Assembly (NCBI GenBank): GCA_937923175.1
Contig: CALALB010000014.1
Location: forward strand, 1-64,000
From: an uncultured Chromatiaceae bacterium
Lineage (GTDB): Bacteria > Pseudomonadota > Gammaproteobacteria > Chromatiales > Chromatiaceae
Direction of reading: 5' to 3'
DNA length: 64,000 bases
Shown: piece by piece, positions 40,305-49,820 of the stretch
Numbering within the stretch: the stretch's first letter is position 1
Layout of the letters: each line of letters opens with the position of its first letter
The notes under the pieces: generated by a model
Told to the model about the DNA's origin: nothing
Database searches by the model: none
What the model saw: only the letters and a program-made list of their open reading frames with translations
Position numbers and translations under genes: made by a program

Positions 40305-41465
40305 ATGAATCCCCTGACCCATCTTTCGCCTTCCCCGAATAGTCTGACCCTCAGATCCCAACCGAGCCTCAAGCCCCAGGAGCAAGGGCAGCCGCCGGCT
40401 CGAGAATCTGTGGGGGCCTTGGGACAACTCCAGGAGCGGGCCCTCAGCTCGATCGGCCGCGCCCTCGGCATGGAGCTCGGACAGCTTAAAACGCTCCAGA
40501 CAGAGGACTATACGCCGGATCAGGTCGCAGGCAGGATCACCAGCTTTGTTGCCCAGGGTCTGGAAAACGCCCGCCTGCGCGGCAAATCCGAGGATCAGCT
40601 TCAGTCGCTCTATGAGAGCGCCATCCAGGGGGCGCAGCGGGGCTTTCGAGAGGCACGCGAGCTTCTCGATAGTCTCCAGGTGCTCACTGGCGACATCGCC
40701 AAGCAGGTCGACGAGACCGAGCGGCTCACCTTCGCGGGCCTGGACAAGCTGGCACCACGTAAAACCTCTGCCTCATCCCTGACCGGTATGGCAGCGGCCC
40801 AGCGTTTTGCAGAGGCCCAGGATTTTAGCCTGATGCTTAAGACACGCGAGGGCGATATCGTCCAGATCCGCTTTGGCCGAAACCTCGAGGCCCAGGGGAA
40901 TATGGCGCTGGCCCGCGATGGCTCAGGCAATCAAGCCGCCATCCTCGATGTCAGCCGCAGCGAACGGACGGGCCTAGAATTTAGGATCGAGGGGGATCTC
41001 AATGCCGATGAACTTAAGGCGATCCAGACCTTGGTGCAGGATGTTGCGGGTCTGGCGCGTGACTTTTTCAATGGTGATGTGCAAAAGGCGTTTTCCCAGG
41101 CGCCAACCATTCGCTTCGATGCCGGCCAGCTTGCCTTGATGAGCCTGAATCTGAGTCACTCCGAGCGTTTTAGCGCCGCCCAGGTTTATGAGGGGGTCCA
41201 GCGTCTGGACGATCCTGCCCAAGGGGAAGGCAGTCTGCGGCTTGGCCATCTATTGCGCGAACTGCGCGAGCTGAGCGGACGGCCTGCGCTCGGCTTTGTC
41301 GAGCAGCCCTTCCAGGCCATAGGGCAGATCCTCCAGGGTCTTGTCGAACAGGATAGCGCGTTCACCGCTGCTCAACCTGACCAGCAGGCGCTCTATCGCC
41401 TGCATCTCGGTCAGCTGCTGGAGTCGCTCAAGCCCACCGAGGGACTAGGCCCACCCAGCCTTTAA
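40305..41465 (+). CDS. DUF5610 domain protein, probably motility-linked
   Basis: The 386-residue protein carries a DUF5610-like domain around residues 60-150: YTPDQVAGRITSFVAQGL, then AIQGAQRGFREARELLDSL and GDIAKQVDET. The first 40 residues are rich in Pro, Gln and Ser. No signal peptide or membrane helix is seen, though proteins of this sort are often coded near flagellar genes. A sigma-28-like promoter precedes it and a good terminator follows it, so it is probably a single-gene transcript. The chemotaxis cluster begins 266 bases downstream. Function unknown. Confidence 0.8.
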   Translation: MNPLTHLSPSPNSLTLRSQPSLKPQEQGQPPARESVGALGQLQERALSSIGRALGMELGQLKTLQTEDYTPDQVAGRITSFVAQGLENARLRGKSEDQLQSLYESAIQGAQRGFREARELLDSLQVLTGDIAKQVDETERLTFAGLDKLAPRKTSASSLTGMAAAQRFAEAQDFSLMLKTREGDIVQIRFGRNLEAQGNMALARDGSGNQAAILDVSRSERTGLEFRIEGDLNADELKAIQTLVQDVAGLARDFFNGDVQKAFSQAPTIRFDAGQLALMSLNLSHSERFSAAQVYEGVQRLDDPAQGEGSLRLGHLLRELRELSGRPALGFVEQPFQAIGQILQGLVEQDSAFTAAQPDQQALYRLHLGQLLESLKPTEGLGPPSL

Positions 41466-41497
41466 CCCTTAAAACCGCTCCCTTGGGATCGCCCAAT

Positions 41498-41527
41498 GGC
41501 CCAGCGGGCGGGGTCTCTGGGCCTTTT
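41498..41527 (+). terminator. Rho-independent terminator after the DUF5610 gene
   Basis: GGCCCAG (41498-41504) pairs with CTGGGCC (41517-41523) and is followed by TTTT. It lies 33 bases after the stop codon and before the promoter of the chemotaxis cluster, separating the two units. Confidence 0.7.
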
Positions 41528-41543
41528 GCGTGCAAAGGCAGTG

Positions 41544-41572
41544 TTGATCTTCCCTGGGCTGCAGTGAATAAT
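41544..41572 (+). promoter_or_regulatory. Sigma-70-type promoter of the chemotaxis cluster
   Basis: TTGATC (41544-41549) and AATAAT (41567-41572) are exactly 17 bases apart, matching 4 of 6 and 5 of 6 consensus positions. The site lies between a terminator and cheY, giving a leader of about 150 bases. No sigma-28 or sigma-54 match was seen in this gap. Confidence 0.5.
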
Positions 41573-41731
41573 CCGGCGGCTTGAGGTATGAGGTCAAGGC
41601 GGCATTTGCCCTGGTGGTTGAACCCCAGCGTTATCCTCCTGGTTGAGCAGACTCAGGCAGGGTAAGTGCACGCCTGGGCAAGGCGGTGATGGGTGCCGCC
41701 GGGCATGTCGATTCTCGGAGAGGCAAGGGTA

Positions 41732-42100
41732 ATGGCCAAAACGATCCTGGTCGTGGATGATTCGGCATCCTTTCGCAGCGTGGTCGGGCTTGCGCTCAAG
41801 GGCGCAGGCTATGAGATCATCGAGGCCTGCGATGGTCAGGATGCGCTTGCCAAGCTCGATGGGCGCAAGATCCATCTCATCATCAGTGATGTCAACATGC
41901 CAAACATGGATGGCATCACCCTGGTCAAAGAGATCCGTAAACTCCCCAATTACAAGTTCACCCCAATCATGATGCTGACCACTGAGAGCCAGCCGGAGAA
42001 GAAGGAGGCCGCCCGGGCCGCTGGTGCCAAGGCCTGGTTGGTCAAGCCCTTTCAACCGCCGGCCCTGTTGGATGCAGTCGCCAAGCTGGTCCTCCCCTAG
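41732..42100 (+). CDS. cheY: CheY-like single-domain response regulator
   Basis: This 122-residue receiver domain has the acidic pair D9/D10, phospho-acceptor D53 in IISDVNMPNMDG, T84 and K105 in LVKPF. It has no output domain, so it fits a CheY acting on the flagellar switch or a phosphate sink for the CheA encoded two genes on. The ATG at 41732 follows AGGCAAGGG. It heads the che cluster. Confidence 0.93.
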   Translation: MAKTILVVDDSASFRSVVGLALKGAGYEIIEACDGQDALAKLDGRKIHLIISDVNMPNMDGITLVKEIRKLPNYKFTPIMMLTTESQPEKKEAARAAGAKAWLVKPFQPPALLDAVAKLVLP

Positions 42101-42134
42101 AGTCTCTCGGTCGCCGGATCAATGGGAGTACTGA

Positions 42135-42443
42135 ATGAATGCTGCAGGCAAGGACACCCTAAGCGACCGGCTTATCCTGGCCGGTGAACTGACCATCTAT
42201 ACGGTATCCGAGACCTTCAAGCGGGTGCAGGATTATCTCAACCGCCCCCCCCCATATATCCTGGATCTTTCGGGTATCACCGAACTCGACGGTGCTGGAC
42301 TGCAACTCCTGTTATGGTTGCGTGATATGATCTGCGCCCGCGGTGATTCCTTGCGGCTAGCAGGCCAAAGCCCAACGGTGTCTGAGATCTTTGCGCTGTT
42401 GCAGCTGGGATCAAGCTTTGGCGACAGCGGGGGCTGTGCATGA
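42135..42443 (+). CDS. STAS-domain protein of the chemotaxis cluster
   Basis: The 102-residue protein is a lone STAS domain: ILAGELTIYTVSE at the start and ILDLSGITELDGAGLQLLLWLRD in the core. The site phosphorylated in anti-sigma-antagonist relatives (Ser/Thr in DSSG or DTAG) reads DGAG, so it probably is not controlled by phosphorylation. It overlaps cheA by ATGA, implying coupling and a role beside CheA. A run of nine C at 42245-42253 lies in the coding sequence. Confidence 0.85.
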   Translation: MNAAGKDTLSDRLILAGELTIYTVSETFKRVQDYLNRPPPYILDLSGITELDGAGLQLLLWLRDMICARGDSLRLAGQSPTVSEIFALLQLGSSFGDSGGCA

Positions 42444-44599
42444 ATCTGGATAGTGCGCGTCAGGCATTCGCAGCCGAGGTGGCGGAACTCCTTCAATCCA
42501 TGGAGGATGCGCTTTTGGCTTTGGAACAAGACCCGGCGGATCCCGAGGCGTTGAACGCGGTCTTTCGGGCCATGCATACCATCAAGGGTACAGCCGGGGT
42601 CTTCGGCTATGAGCCGATCGTCGCCTTTACCCATGCGGTCGAAGGGCTCATGGAGCAGGTGCGCGCCGGTGAGATTAAGCTGACCGCTGAGCTGATTGCC
42701 GCCTTGCTCGAATGCCGAGACCATACCGATCGTCTGGTGTCTGCCTGTCTGGCCGCTGATTCGCCCGAGGCTGAGCTGGCGCCTGATTTGGTGGGGGCCG
42801 GCGCTGGGTTACTGGCGCGGCTTGCCCAAGGACGCCCATCGTCTGCCTCCTCGCCGCCTGTTCAGTCTAAGCATCTGCCGATCGGTCGCGATCTGTGGAT
42901 GATCAGCCTGCGTTTTACCTGTGATGCCTTCCGGCATGGGATCGATCCCCTGTCCTTTCTCCGTTATCTCGCCTCATTAGGTGAGTTAGTCCATGTCACC
43001 GTGCGTCTCGATCCCGAGGCCGGCTGTACCCCGGGCTTTGATCCCGAGACCTGTTATCTCCAGTTTGGGATCGGTTTTCGCGGGGATGTCGATAAACCTC
43101 GGCTGGCGAGCGTCTTTGAGTTTGCCGATCAGGACTGCGAAATCCGCATCCTCGAGCCTGATAGCGCCCATGCCAAATATCTCGAGTTACTCGATACCCT
43201 CCCGGCTGAGCAGGTCGGTTGCATCGGCGAGCTTTTGGTGCGCATCGGCGCGCTGACCCAGGCCGAGCTGGAGCGCGCCCTGGCCATCCAGTCTGCCGAA
43301 GGTGGACAGCGGCGCATCGGTGAGATCCTGGTTGACCAGGGCTCGATCAAGCCGGCCGTGGTTGAACAAGCGGCCCGGGTGCAGGCCGCGGCGCGCAATC
43401 GCGTGCAAGAGGAGGCGCGCTTTATCCGAGTCGATGCCCAGCGTCTTGGGCATCTCATCGATCTAATCGGCGAGCTAGTCACCAGCAGCGCAGCCATTCG
43501 CGTCATGGCCAAGCGCGCCGGCATCGAGGCCCTGGATGAGGTGGTGGATGGGGTCGATTATCTGGTCTCCGAGATCCGCGATCAGGCCCTACAGCTGCGC
43601 ATGGTACCGATCGGCGATACCTTTTCGCGCTTTAAACGGGTGGTGCGCGATGCGGCGCAAGAGCTCGGCAAACAGATCGAGCTGGTCATCAATGGCGCTG
43701 AAACCGAGCTCGATAAGACCGTGGTCGAAAAGATGGTCGATCCGCTCACCCATCTGATCCGCAACGCTATTGATCACGGGATCGAGCCGCCTCATGTGCG
43801 CATCGCCCAGGGTAAACCCTCACAGGGGACGATCGCGCTCACCGCCTACCATGATTCTGGCCATATCGTCATCGAGATCGCTGACGATGGGGCGGGTCTG
43901 AATACGGCAAAGATCCGCGCCAAGGCCGAAGCCTTGGGGTTGGTTCGGCCTGATGAGACCCTCGCCCGGGAAGAGATCTTAAACTTGATCTTTGTCCCCG
44001 GTCTGTCCACTAAGGAACAGGCCACCAATCTCTCGGGGCGCGGGGTGGGGATGGATGTGGTCAAGCGCAATATCGAGGCCCTGCGCGGCACGATCGAGCT
44101 GGCGAGCGAGCCAGGCCAAGGAACGCGGTTTACGATCGCCCTGCCTTTGACCCTGGCCATCATCGACGGCTTTATGGTCGGTGCTGGTGACGGACAATAT
44201 GTCATTCCCCTGGCCCAGGTGGTCGAATGCGTCGAACTCCAACCAGAACAGGGCAGTGGGAGACATGGGCATTATGTCAACCTGCGTGGCGAGGTCATGC
44301 CCTTTATCCGGCTCATTGAACTCTTTGGCCCTGGACGATCCTTATCGAGCCAGAGACGCGAGAGTCTGGTGGTGGTGCGTTTTGGCCATCACAAGATTGC
44401 TCTGGTGGTCGATGCGCTCTATGGCGAACTGCAGGCGGTGATCAAACCGCTCGGCAAGGTCTTTGAGCAGCTCAAAGGCATTGCCGGTGCGACTATCCTA
44501 GGCACCGGTGAGATCGCCTTGATCCTCGATGTTGCTGAATTGGCGGCCATTGCAACCGAGCAGCCTCTGATGACTCGAGGGGTCGGGGCTGCCGTTTGA
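42440..44599 (+). CDS. cheA: Chemotaxis histidine kinase CheA
   Basis: CheA autophosphorylates in response to receptor arrays and feeds CheY and CheB. The 719 residues contain an HPt domain (1-105) with H46 in [10 protein letters not shown]; a P2-like segment about 150-245 ([20 protein letters not shown]); an unusual paired motif at 262-316 ([39 protein letters not shown]); the dimerisation helices (325-390); an HATPase domain with [21 protein letters not shown] and GRGVGMDVV; and a C-terminal CheW-like domain. There is no fused receiver. It overlaps the STAS gene, and an MCP gene follows. Confidence 0.95.
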   Translation: MNLDSARQAFAAEVAELLQSMEDALLALEQDPADPEALNAVFRAMHTIKGTAGVFGYEPIVAFTHAVEGLMEQVRAGEIKLTAELIAALLECRDHTDRLVSACLAADSPEAELAPDLVGAGAGLLARLAQGRPSSASSPPVQSKHLPIGRDLWMISLRFTCDAFRHGIDPLSFLRYLASLGELVHVTVRLDPEAGCTPGFDPETCYLQFGIGFRGDVDKPRLASVFEFADQDCEIRILEPDSAHAKYLELLDTLPAEQVGCIGELLVRIGALTQAELERALAIQSAEGGQRRIGEILVDQGSIKPAVVEQAARVQAAARNRVQEEARFIRVDAQRLGHLIDLIGELVTSSAAIRVMAKRAGIEALDEVVDGVDYLVSEIRDQALQLRMVPIGDTFSRFKRVVRDAAQELGKQIELVINGAETELDKTVVEKMVDPLTHLIRNAIDHGIEPPHVRIAQGKPSQGTIALTAYHDSGHIVIEIADDGAGLNTAKIRAKAEALGLVRPDETLAREEILNLIFVPGLSTKEQATNLSGRGVGMDVVKRNIEALRGTIELASEPGQGTRFTIALPLTLAIIDGFMVGAGDGQYVIPLAQVVECVELQPEQGSGRHGHYVNLRGEVMPFIRLIELFGPGRSLSSQRRESLVVVRFGHHKIALVVDALYGELQAVIKPLGKVFEQLKGIAGATILGTGEIALILDVAELAAIATEQPLMTRGVGAAV

Positions 44600-44640
44600 G
44601 ATCAAAGGCTTATGAGCAAAGCTGCAAGGGGAATGGCTTT

Positions 44641-46587
44641 ATGGCGCGTTCGATGACCATGTTCCAGAAGCTCAGTCTGGGATTTGCGACGGTTATATTA
44701 CTGCTCGTGATCCTGGGCGTTCTGTCCTATGCCACGATCCAGAGAAATTCGGACAGTTTCGAGTATTACAGCGAGCGGACCGATCGCTCTAATCGGATGG
44801 GTGAGATGCAGGCTGCCATGCTTATGGGACGGATTAAGGTCAAGGATTATCTCAAGACCCATAGCGAGCAGGATGTGGCCGAACTCAGACAATATTTGAA
44901 GAAGACCCAAGATGGCCTCGATGAGATGATACGGCTCCTCAAAAACCCCGAGCGTCAGGCTAAGCTCAAAAGGGCGGCGGACCAGGTTGAAGCCTATGGC
45001 AAGACCTTCGAGCAGAGCGTGGCCCTGACCAACCAGGCCGACAAGCTGGATACCGAAATACTGATCGTCGATGGCAAGGCATGCGAGCAGGCGCTCACCA
45101 AGCTGTTGGAAGAGTCCAGTCAAGCCAATGATGCCGAAGGCGCCCTTTATGCAGCGCGTGCCCTGCGTTCGCTGCTGGTCGGGCGTATCCATGTGCGCTA
45201 TTTCATAGAGAACAATGACCCCAAAGAAGCCGAACATGTCGATCGGGAATGGGCCGCGCTCAACCAATACCTTCAGGAGCTGGATCGCCGGGTACAACAT
45301 GCCGAGCTGCACGCATTGGTCAGCGAGGCCAGACGTCTGAAGGATAGTTACAAGGCTGCCTTCGATCGAATCGTGCAGCTTATGCTCGAGCGTAAGCGAC
45401 TCGTCGAGCAGAGCCTGAATGTCTGGGGGCCTCAGTTTGCTGCCGAGATCGATGGGATCCGGTCTTCTTATAAACAGGAACTAGAGGCCTTAGGCGAAGA
45501 ATTCCAAGCATCCAATCGGCGCACGAGACTGATCGTCACGGCGCTCTCTATCGCTGCTGTACTCCTAGGGATCCTCATTGCATGGCTCATTATCCGCAGC
45601 ATCATGGCCCAGCTTGGCAAGGATCCGGCTATAATCGCCGAGATAAGCCGCCAGGTCGCCTCGGGCAACCTCGCGCTTGAATTCGACCAAACCAGACTGC
45701 GCGGCGTTTATAAGGACATGTCAGAGATGGTCGAACGGCTACGCCAGATTGTCAGCGAGGTGCGTGCAGGCGCCGATAATCTATCCTCGGCCTCGAGCCA
45801 GGTGAGTGCAACCGCCCAGTCGCTGAGCCAGAGTGCAACCGAACAGGCGGCGAGCGTCGAAGAGACGAGCTCGAGCGTGGAGCAACTCAATGCCTCGGTC
45901 CAACAGAATGCCGAGAATGCGCGATTGACCAATGGGATGGCGAGAAGTTCGGCAGAAGAGGCGCGGCGCGGCGGCGAGGCAGTGGCGCGGACGGTGGCGG
46001 CGATGAAAGAGATCGCCAACAAGATCGGTCTGATCGAGGACATCGCCTACAAGACCAATCTCTTGGCGTTGAATGCGGCCATCGAGGCGGCACGCGCTGG
46101 CGAGCATGGCAAGGGCTTTACTGTGGTCGCTGCCGAGGTGCGCAAGCTTGCTGAAAACAGCGGCTCGACCGCGCAAGAGATCAATCAATTGGCGACCAAC
46201 AGCCTGGTGATCGCCGAGGAGGCCGGGCGCTTGTTAGAGCAGATGGTACCCAACATCATCAAAACGGCCGATTTGGTCGAAGAGATCACCGCGGCCTCGG
46301 CTGAGCAGGCCCAGGGGATTGCCCAGATCACCGAGGCGATGAACCAGTTGGATAAGGCGACCCAGCAGAATGCCTCCGCCTCAGAGGAATTGGCAGCGAC
46401 GGCGCAGGAACTCAATGGTCAGGCGAGTCAATTGCAGGAGACCATGGGGTTCTTTCGGCTTGGCACGGCTGTGGGCGCTGGCGGGGGACGGGCGCGGGTG
46501 CAGCCAATGTCCTCGGTGTCCGCAGGGCGAGGGCGCGAGGCGACCGAGGTGATCGAGTTCGATCCCAAGGACTTTGAGCGCTTTTAG
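44641..46587 (+). CDS. Methyl-accepting chemotaxis protein, HBM-like sensor
   Basis: This 648-residue receptor has a membrane helix near 13-31, a roughly 265-residue all-helical periplasmic domain that looks like a helical bimodular (HBM) sensor, a second membrane helix near 300-322, a HAMP-like linker and a long cytoplasmic signalling coiled coil. The hairpin tip is intact: [26 protein letters not shown] sensors in characterised receptors bind organic acids; the ligand here is unknown. The last residues are DFERF, resembling the xWxxF tether for CheR/CheB but with Phe for Trp. The ATG at 44641 follows AAGGGG. Confidence 0.92.
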   Translation: MARSMTMFQKLSLGFATVILLLVILGVLSYATIQRNSDSFEYYSERTDRSNRMGEMQAAMLMGRIKVKDYLKTHSEQDVAELRQYLKKTQDGLDEMIRLLKNPERQAKLKRAADQVEAYGKTFEQSVALTNQADKLDTEILIVDGKACEQALTKLLEESSQANDAEGALYAARALRSLLVGRIHVRYFIENNDPKEAEHVDREWAALNQYLQELDRRVQHAELHALVSEARRLKDSYKAAFDRIVQLMLERKRLVEQSLNVWGPQFAAEIDGIRSSYKQELEALGEEFQASNRRTRLIVTALSIAAVLLGILIAWLIIRSIMAQLGKDPAIIAEISRQVASGNLALEFDQTRLRGVYKDMSEMVERLRQIVSEVRAGADNLSSASSQVSATAQSLSQSATEQAASVEETSSSVEQLNASVQQNAENARLTNGMARSSAEEARRGGEAVARTVAAMKEIANKIGLIEDIAYKTNLLALNAAIEAARAGEHGKGFTVVAAEVRKLAENSGSTAQEINQLATNSLVIAEEAGRLLEQMVPNIIKTADLVEEITAASAEQAQGIAQITEAMNQLDKATQQNASASEELAATAQELNGQASQLQETMGFFRLGTAVGAGGGRARVQPMSSVSAGRGREATEVIEFDPKDFERF

Positions 46588-46598
46588 AGGGTACCACC

Positions 46599-47153
46599 AT
46601 GGGCGAACTCATAGCGGTACAGCGCAGCGGGGTGCATCTCGATCTCAATGCCGAGGTCGGTCAGTACCTGACCTTTATAGTCGCCAGTGAGCGCCTGGCG
46701 GTCCCAATCGAGGTGGTCAAAGAGATCATCGAGCTGCCAGCGATCACCCGGGTGCCCATGACCCCGGAGGCGATCCGCGGGGTGATCAATCTGCGCGGGT
46801 CGGTGGTGCCGGTGATCGATCTGGGGGCGCGTTTGGTCCGCAGGCCGATTGCCCCAACCCGACGCAGCTGTATCGTGCTGGTCGAGGTTCAGGCGGGCGA
46901 GGATGGACAGGTCTTGGGGATGCTGGTCGATGAGGTCAAGAATATCCTCGAGATTGAGCGCGAAGACATCAAACCGCCGCCGAGCTTTGGCGCTACGATC
47001 CGAACCGATTTCATCGCTGCCATGGGTCGGGTGGACGAGATCTTTGTGATTATCCTGGATGTCGATCAGCTCCTCTCTATCCAGGAGCTTGCCGCTCTGC
47101 GCGCCCTGAGCGCCGAGCCGGTGGCGGCCAGGGTTGAGGATGGCGCTGCTTGA
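46599..47153 (+). CDS. cheW: Chemotaxis coupling protein CheW
   Basis: CheW links receptors to CheA in the signalling array. The 184-residue protein has the CheW fold: YLTFIVASERLAVPIEVVKEII, the conserved RGVINLRGSVVPVIDL, and MLVDEVKNILEIEREDIKPPP. A 20-residue N-terminal and a C-terminal Ala-rich tail extend the domain. It overlaps cheR by 14 bases, so the two are coupled. Confidence 0.95.
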   Translation: MGELIAVQRSGVHLDLNAEVGQYLTFIVASERLAVPIEVVKEIIELPAITRVPMTPEAIRGVINLRGSVVPVIDLGARLVRRPIAPTRRSCIVLVEVQAGEDGQVLGMLVDEVKNILEIEREDIKPPPSFGATIRTDFIAAMGRVDEIFVIILDVDQLLSIQELAALRALSAEPVAARVEDGAA

Positions 47154-47982
47154 GGTTGAACGGGCACCGACCCCAGCGCCGATCGCGCTGGACGAGGCTG
47201 GCTTTTGGCGTCTGACCCAGTTCATCCGGGGGAAGACGGGTATTGTGCTAACCTCCGCTAAACGCCCGATGGTCAGCGCCCGCCTTCAGCGGCGTCTGCG
47301 CGAGCTGGGTTGTGATAGCCTGTCTGCCTATCTCGATCGGGCGCTGGCGCCTGATCAGGCCAGCGAGCGCCAGCTGCTCATCGATCTCCTGACCACCAAC
47401 GAGACCTTCTTTTATCGCGAGCCGCCTCATTTTGAATATCTGATTGCAGAGGTCCTCCCGAGCTATCGGGGACATGGGGTGCGTGCCTGGAGCGCTGCCT
47501 GTTCCTCGGGCGAGGAGGCCTATACCTTGGCGATGGCCTGTGCTGAGGTCTTGGGCGCGGGGGATTGGTCGGTATTGGGGACCGACATCAACGCCCAGGT
47601 CCTTGATCAGGCGCGTTTGGGCCTTTATCCCCTGGAGCGCGCCCGCCATCTCCCGCGCCCCTGGCTTGAACGCTATTGTCTCAAAGGGGTAAGACGCCAT
47701 ACCGGGAAGATTTTGATCGATCCCCGGCTGAAGGCGCGGGTGCGCTGGGACCGGCATAATCTATTGCAGCCGCGGCGCGAGGACGCGCCCTTCGACATCG
47801 TGTTTTTGCGCAATGTATTGATCTATTTCGATCGCCCCATCAAACAGCGGGTTATCGATTGTATCTATGAAGCGATCCGGCCTGGCGGTTGGCTATTCAT
47901 CAGTCATGTCGAATCGCTGCATGGTCTTGTGACACCTCTGGTGATGCAGCGGCCTTCGATCCTCCGTCGTCCACCCTGTTGA
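47140..47982 (+). CDS. cheR: Chemotaxis receptor methyltransferase CheR
   Basis: CheR methylates glutamates on receptors with SAM during adaptation. The 280-residue protein has the N-terminal helical domain (IRGKTGIVLTSAKRPMVSARL), TTNETFFYREPPHF, the SAM motif RAWSAACSSGEEAYTLAM, a GTDINAQVLDQA acidic strand and IVFLRNVLIYFD. The frame opens at a TTG at 47134; the ATG at 47140 is preferred. cheD starts 6 bases after its stop. Confidence 0.95.
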   Translation: MALLEVERAPTPAPIALDEAGFWRLTQFIRGKTGIVLTSAKRPMVSARLQRRLRELGCDSLSAYLDRALAPDQASERQLLIDLLTTNETFFYREPPHFEYLIAEVLPSYRGHGVRAWSAACSSGEEAYTLAMACAEVLGAGDWSVLGTDINAQVLDQARLGLYPLERARHLPRPWLERYCLKGVRRHTGKILIDPRLKARVRWDRHNLLQPRREDAPFDIVFLRNVLIYFDRPIKQRVIDCIYEAIRPGGWLFISHVESLHGLVTPLVMQRPSILRRPPC

Positions 47983-47988
47983 TCCCTT

Positions 47989-48576
47989 ATGGTGGATGGG
48001 CTCAAACGCCACTTTCTCTATCCAGGCGATTATTTCGTCACCGCCAAGCCGATGATCCTCAGTACCCTGCTTGGTTCCTGTGTGGCAGTCTGTCTCTTTG
48101 ATCCAGAGGCTAGGGTGATGGGGATGAATCATTTCTTATTGCCGATGCGTCACCACGCAAACCGCGAGCCTTTATTGGCGACCGAGGCTGGGCGTTATGG
48201 CGTCTGGGCCATGGAGATCCTGATCAATGGGTTGATCAAACAGGGCGCCCAGCGCGAGCATCTTAAGGCCAAGGCATTTGGTGGCGCCAATATGCTCACT
48301 ACCCAGGGAAAGGGCTCAAACCATTTCAACATCGGTGCCGCTAATGTCTCATTCGTGCTCGATTTCTTGAAACGGGACGGGATCCCATTGGTGGCGCAAG
48401 ATCTAGGCGGGTTGCATGGACGGCAGATCCATTTCCATGGCGGCGATTATTCTGTCTTCGTGCGCCGGATCACGCGTTCGGGGATTGAGACCCTGGTGCG
48501 CGATGAAGAGCGCTATCTCAACCGAGCATCCGGGCAGAGGTACCAGCAAGCGGATAGCTCGGCTGAGTTCTTTTAA
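47989..48576 (+). CDS. cheD: Receptor glutamine deamidase CheD
   Basis: CheD deamidates receptor glutamines so they can be methylated. The 195-residue protein shows the catalytic triad region: STLLGSCVAVCLFD (Cys), GMNHFLLP (His), and the later GGANML and NIGAANVSF segments. It ends the first part of the che cluster; a peptidase gene on the opposite strand separates it from cheB. Confidence 0.93.
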   Translation: MVDGLKRHFLYPGDYFVTAKPMILSTLLGSCVAVCLFDPEARVMGMNHFLLPMRHHANREPLLATEAGRYGVWAMEILINGLIKQGAQREHLKAKAFGGANMLTTQGKGSNHFNIGAANVSFVLDFLKRDGIPLVAQDLGGLHGRQIHFHGGDYSVFVRRITRSGIETLVRDEERYLNRASGQRYQQADSSAEFF

Positions 48577-48593
48577 CGCAAATCCCTAGATCC

Positions 48594-49763
48594 TCAATCC
48601 GTCTGGGCATAAGATTCTATGAATTCATCCCAATACGTTGCTTGAGAAAAGGTCAGTTTTTCCCTGTAGTATTCAAAATCAAACCAATCTGCAGAGGATG
48701 GTTCATCAAGGTCCCCTGGCCGGCGGGGCCAAAAGATGCTGATCCCGCGGGCCCTGGGTAAGGACACGCGGTGAGATTCAGCAAGCACAACGCCCAGCGC
48801 TGCTTGGATGACCCTATCGCAGGCGGCCTGGATCTCGGGATCTGGCACCTGGGATTTGATTTGGATAGCGGCATCGATGAGATCCTTGAATAAGGGATCA
48901 TCGAATCCTTGGGTCCTTTCCCAGGCGATATCATAAAGTCTTTTATAATACGGCAGTCCAGTATACAAAACATGGGACCATCGATCTATTGCTGTGGCCA
49001 ATTCATCCCAGCCCTGGTCGAGTTTGATCGCAGAAATTGCCCTATCGGTATTCATGCTTCGATAAAAACTGAATGCCAGGGATTCCGCGGGCATATCGGG
49101 TTGCTCATGGAGTGCTGCCAAGACCCTATGGTAATTGAAACCTCGGCCGCTGACCGTTTCTTGCGAAGCAATGATATAGTCGGCATATTCCCTGAGGGTT
49201 GCCTGGACCTCAATGGTTTGCATGAGACAGGCGTCGAATGCGATCAGATCCAAATGACCAATCGCCTCAAGTGCCGCCAGGAGCTCATCCAGATCAAGCG
49301 CATCCTGATCTGTTTGATCCCAAAGATTTTGCGAAGGCCGCCATCCCCAGCCATGTCCCCACAGGACTAGGGCATAGCGCTGGGCGGGGTAAAAGGATTT
49401 AGACCATTGGATAAAATCGACCAATGTTTGAGGATCGCCCAGATTTCTCTCACCCCAATCTTCTATGGCATTTTGGACACTGGCCTTGGTGCCAGGCTCG
49501 ATATAAAAAAGCTTGGTCGAGGTCCAGTTGCCGCTCCCTCGATAGCCACCGCCCTTGCGGTCGGCTAAGGTTAAGACATGAATACCATTTCCCGATCCAT
49601 AGCGACCCAGTTCCCGGTTGATATCATGGGTAATATAGGATTCGAGGTCATTGTCTCCGCTCATATAGATCATGAGCGTCCAATGGGCGAGATCCTCGGC
49701 ACTGGCATCAAGGGATGTCCAAGACAGCAGGATTAAGGCCAATAGGTGATAAATTTTGATCAT
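48594..49763 (-). CDS. Secreted clostripain-like (C11) cysteine peptidase
   Basis: This 389-residue protein has a signal peptide (hydrophobic LLALILLSW, cut near ASA-ED) and the C11/clostripain pattern: LMIYMSGDNDLESY at the start of the domain, catalytic histidine in LWGHGWGW, and catalytic cysteine in IAFDACLMQ. It should cleave after basic residues by family knowledge. It lies in the opposite direction between cheD and cheB, with only 17 bases to cheD, and its base composition is visibly more AT-rich than the flanking genes. That suggests insertion into an older cheD-cheB junction. Confidence 0.88.
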   Translation of the reverse strand: MIKIYHLLALILLSWTSLDASAEDLAHWTLMIYMSGDNDLESYITHDINRELGRYGSGNGIHVLTLADRKGGGYRGSGNWTSTKLFYIEPGTKASVQNAIEDWGERNLGDPQTLVDFIQWSKSFYPAQRYALVLWGHGWGWRPSQNLWDQTDQDALDLDELLAALEAIGHLDLIAFDACLMQTIEVQATLREYADYIIASQETVSGRGFNYHRVLAALHEQPDMPAESLAFSFYRSMNTDRAISAIKLDQGWDELATAIDRWSHVLYTGLPYYKRLYDIAWERTQGFDDPLFKDLIDAAIQIKSQVPDPEIQAACDRVIQAALGVVLAESHRVSLPRARGISIFWPRRPGDLDEPSSADWFDFEYYREKLTFSQATYWDEFIESYAQTD

Positions 49764-49820
49764 GGTCAGGGACCCTAGATTTTAGGCAATGATTTGAACC
49801 TCGAAAGTGGGCGACAGCAG

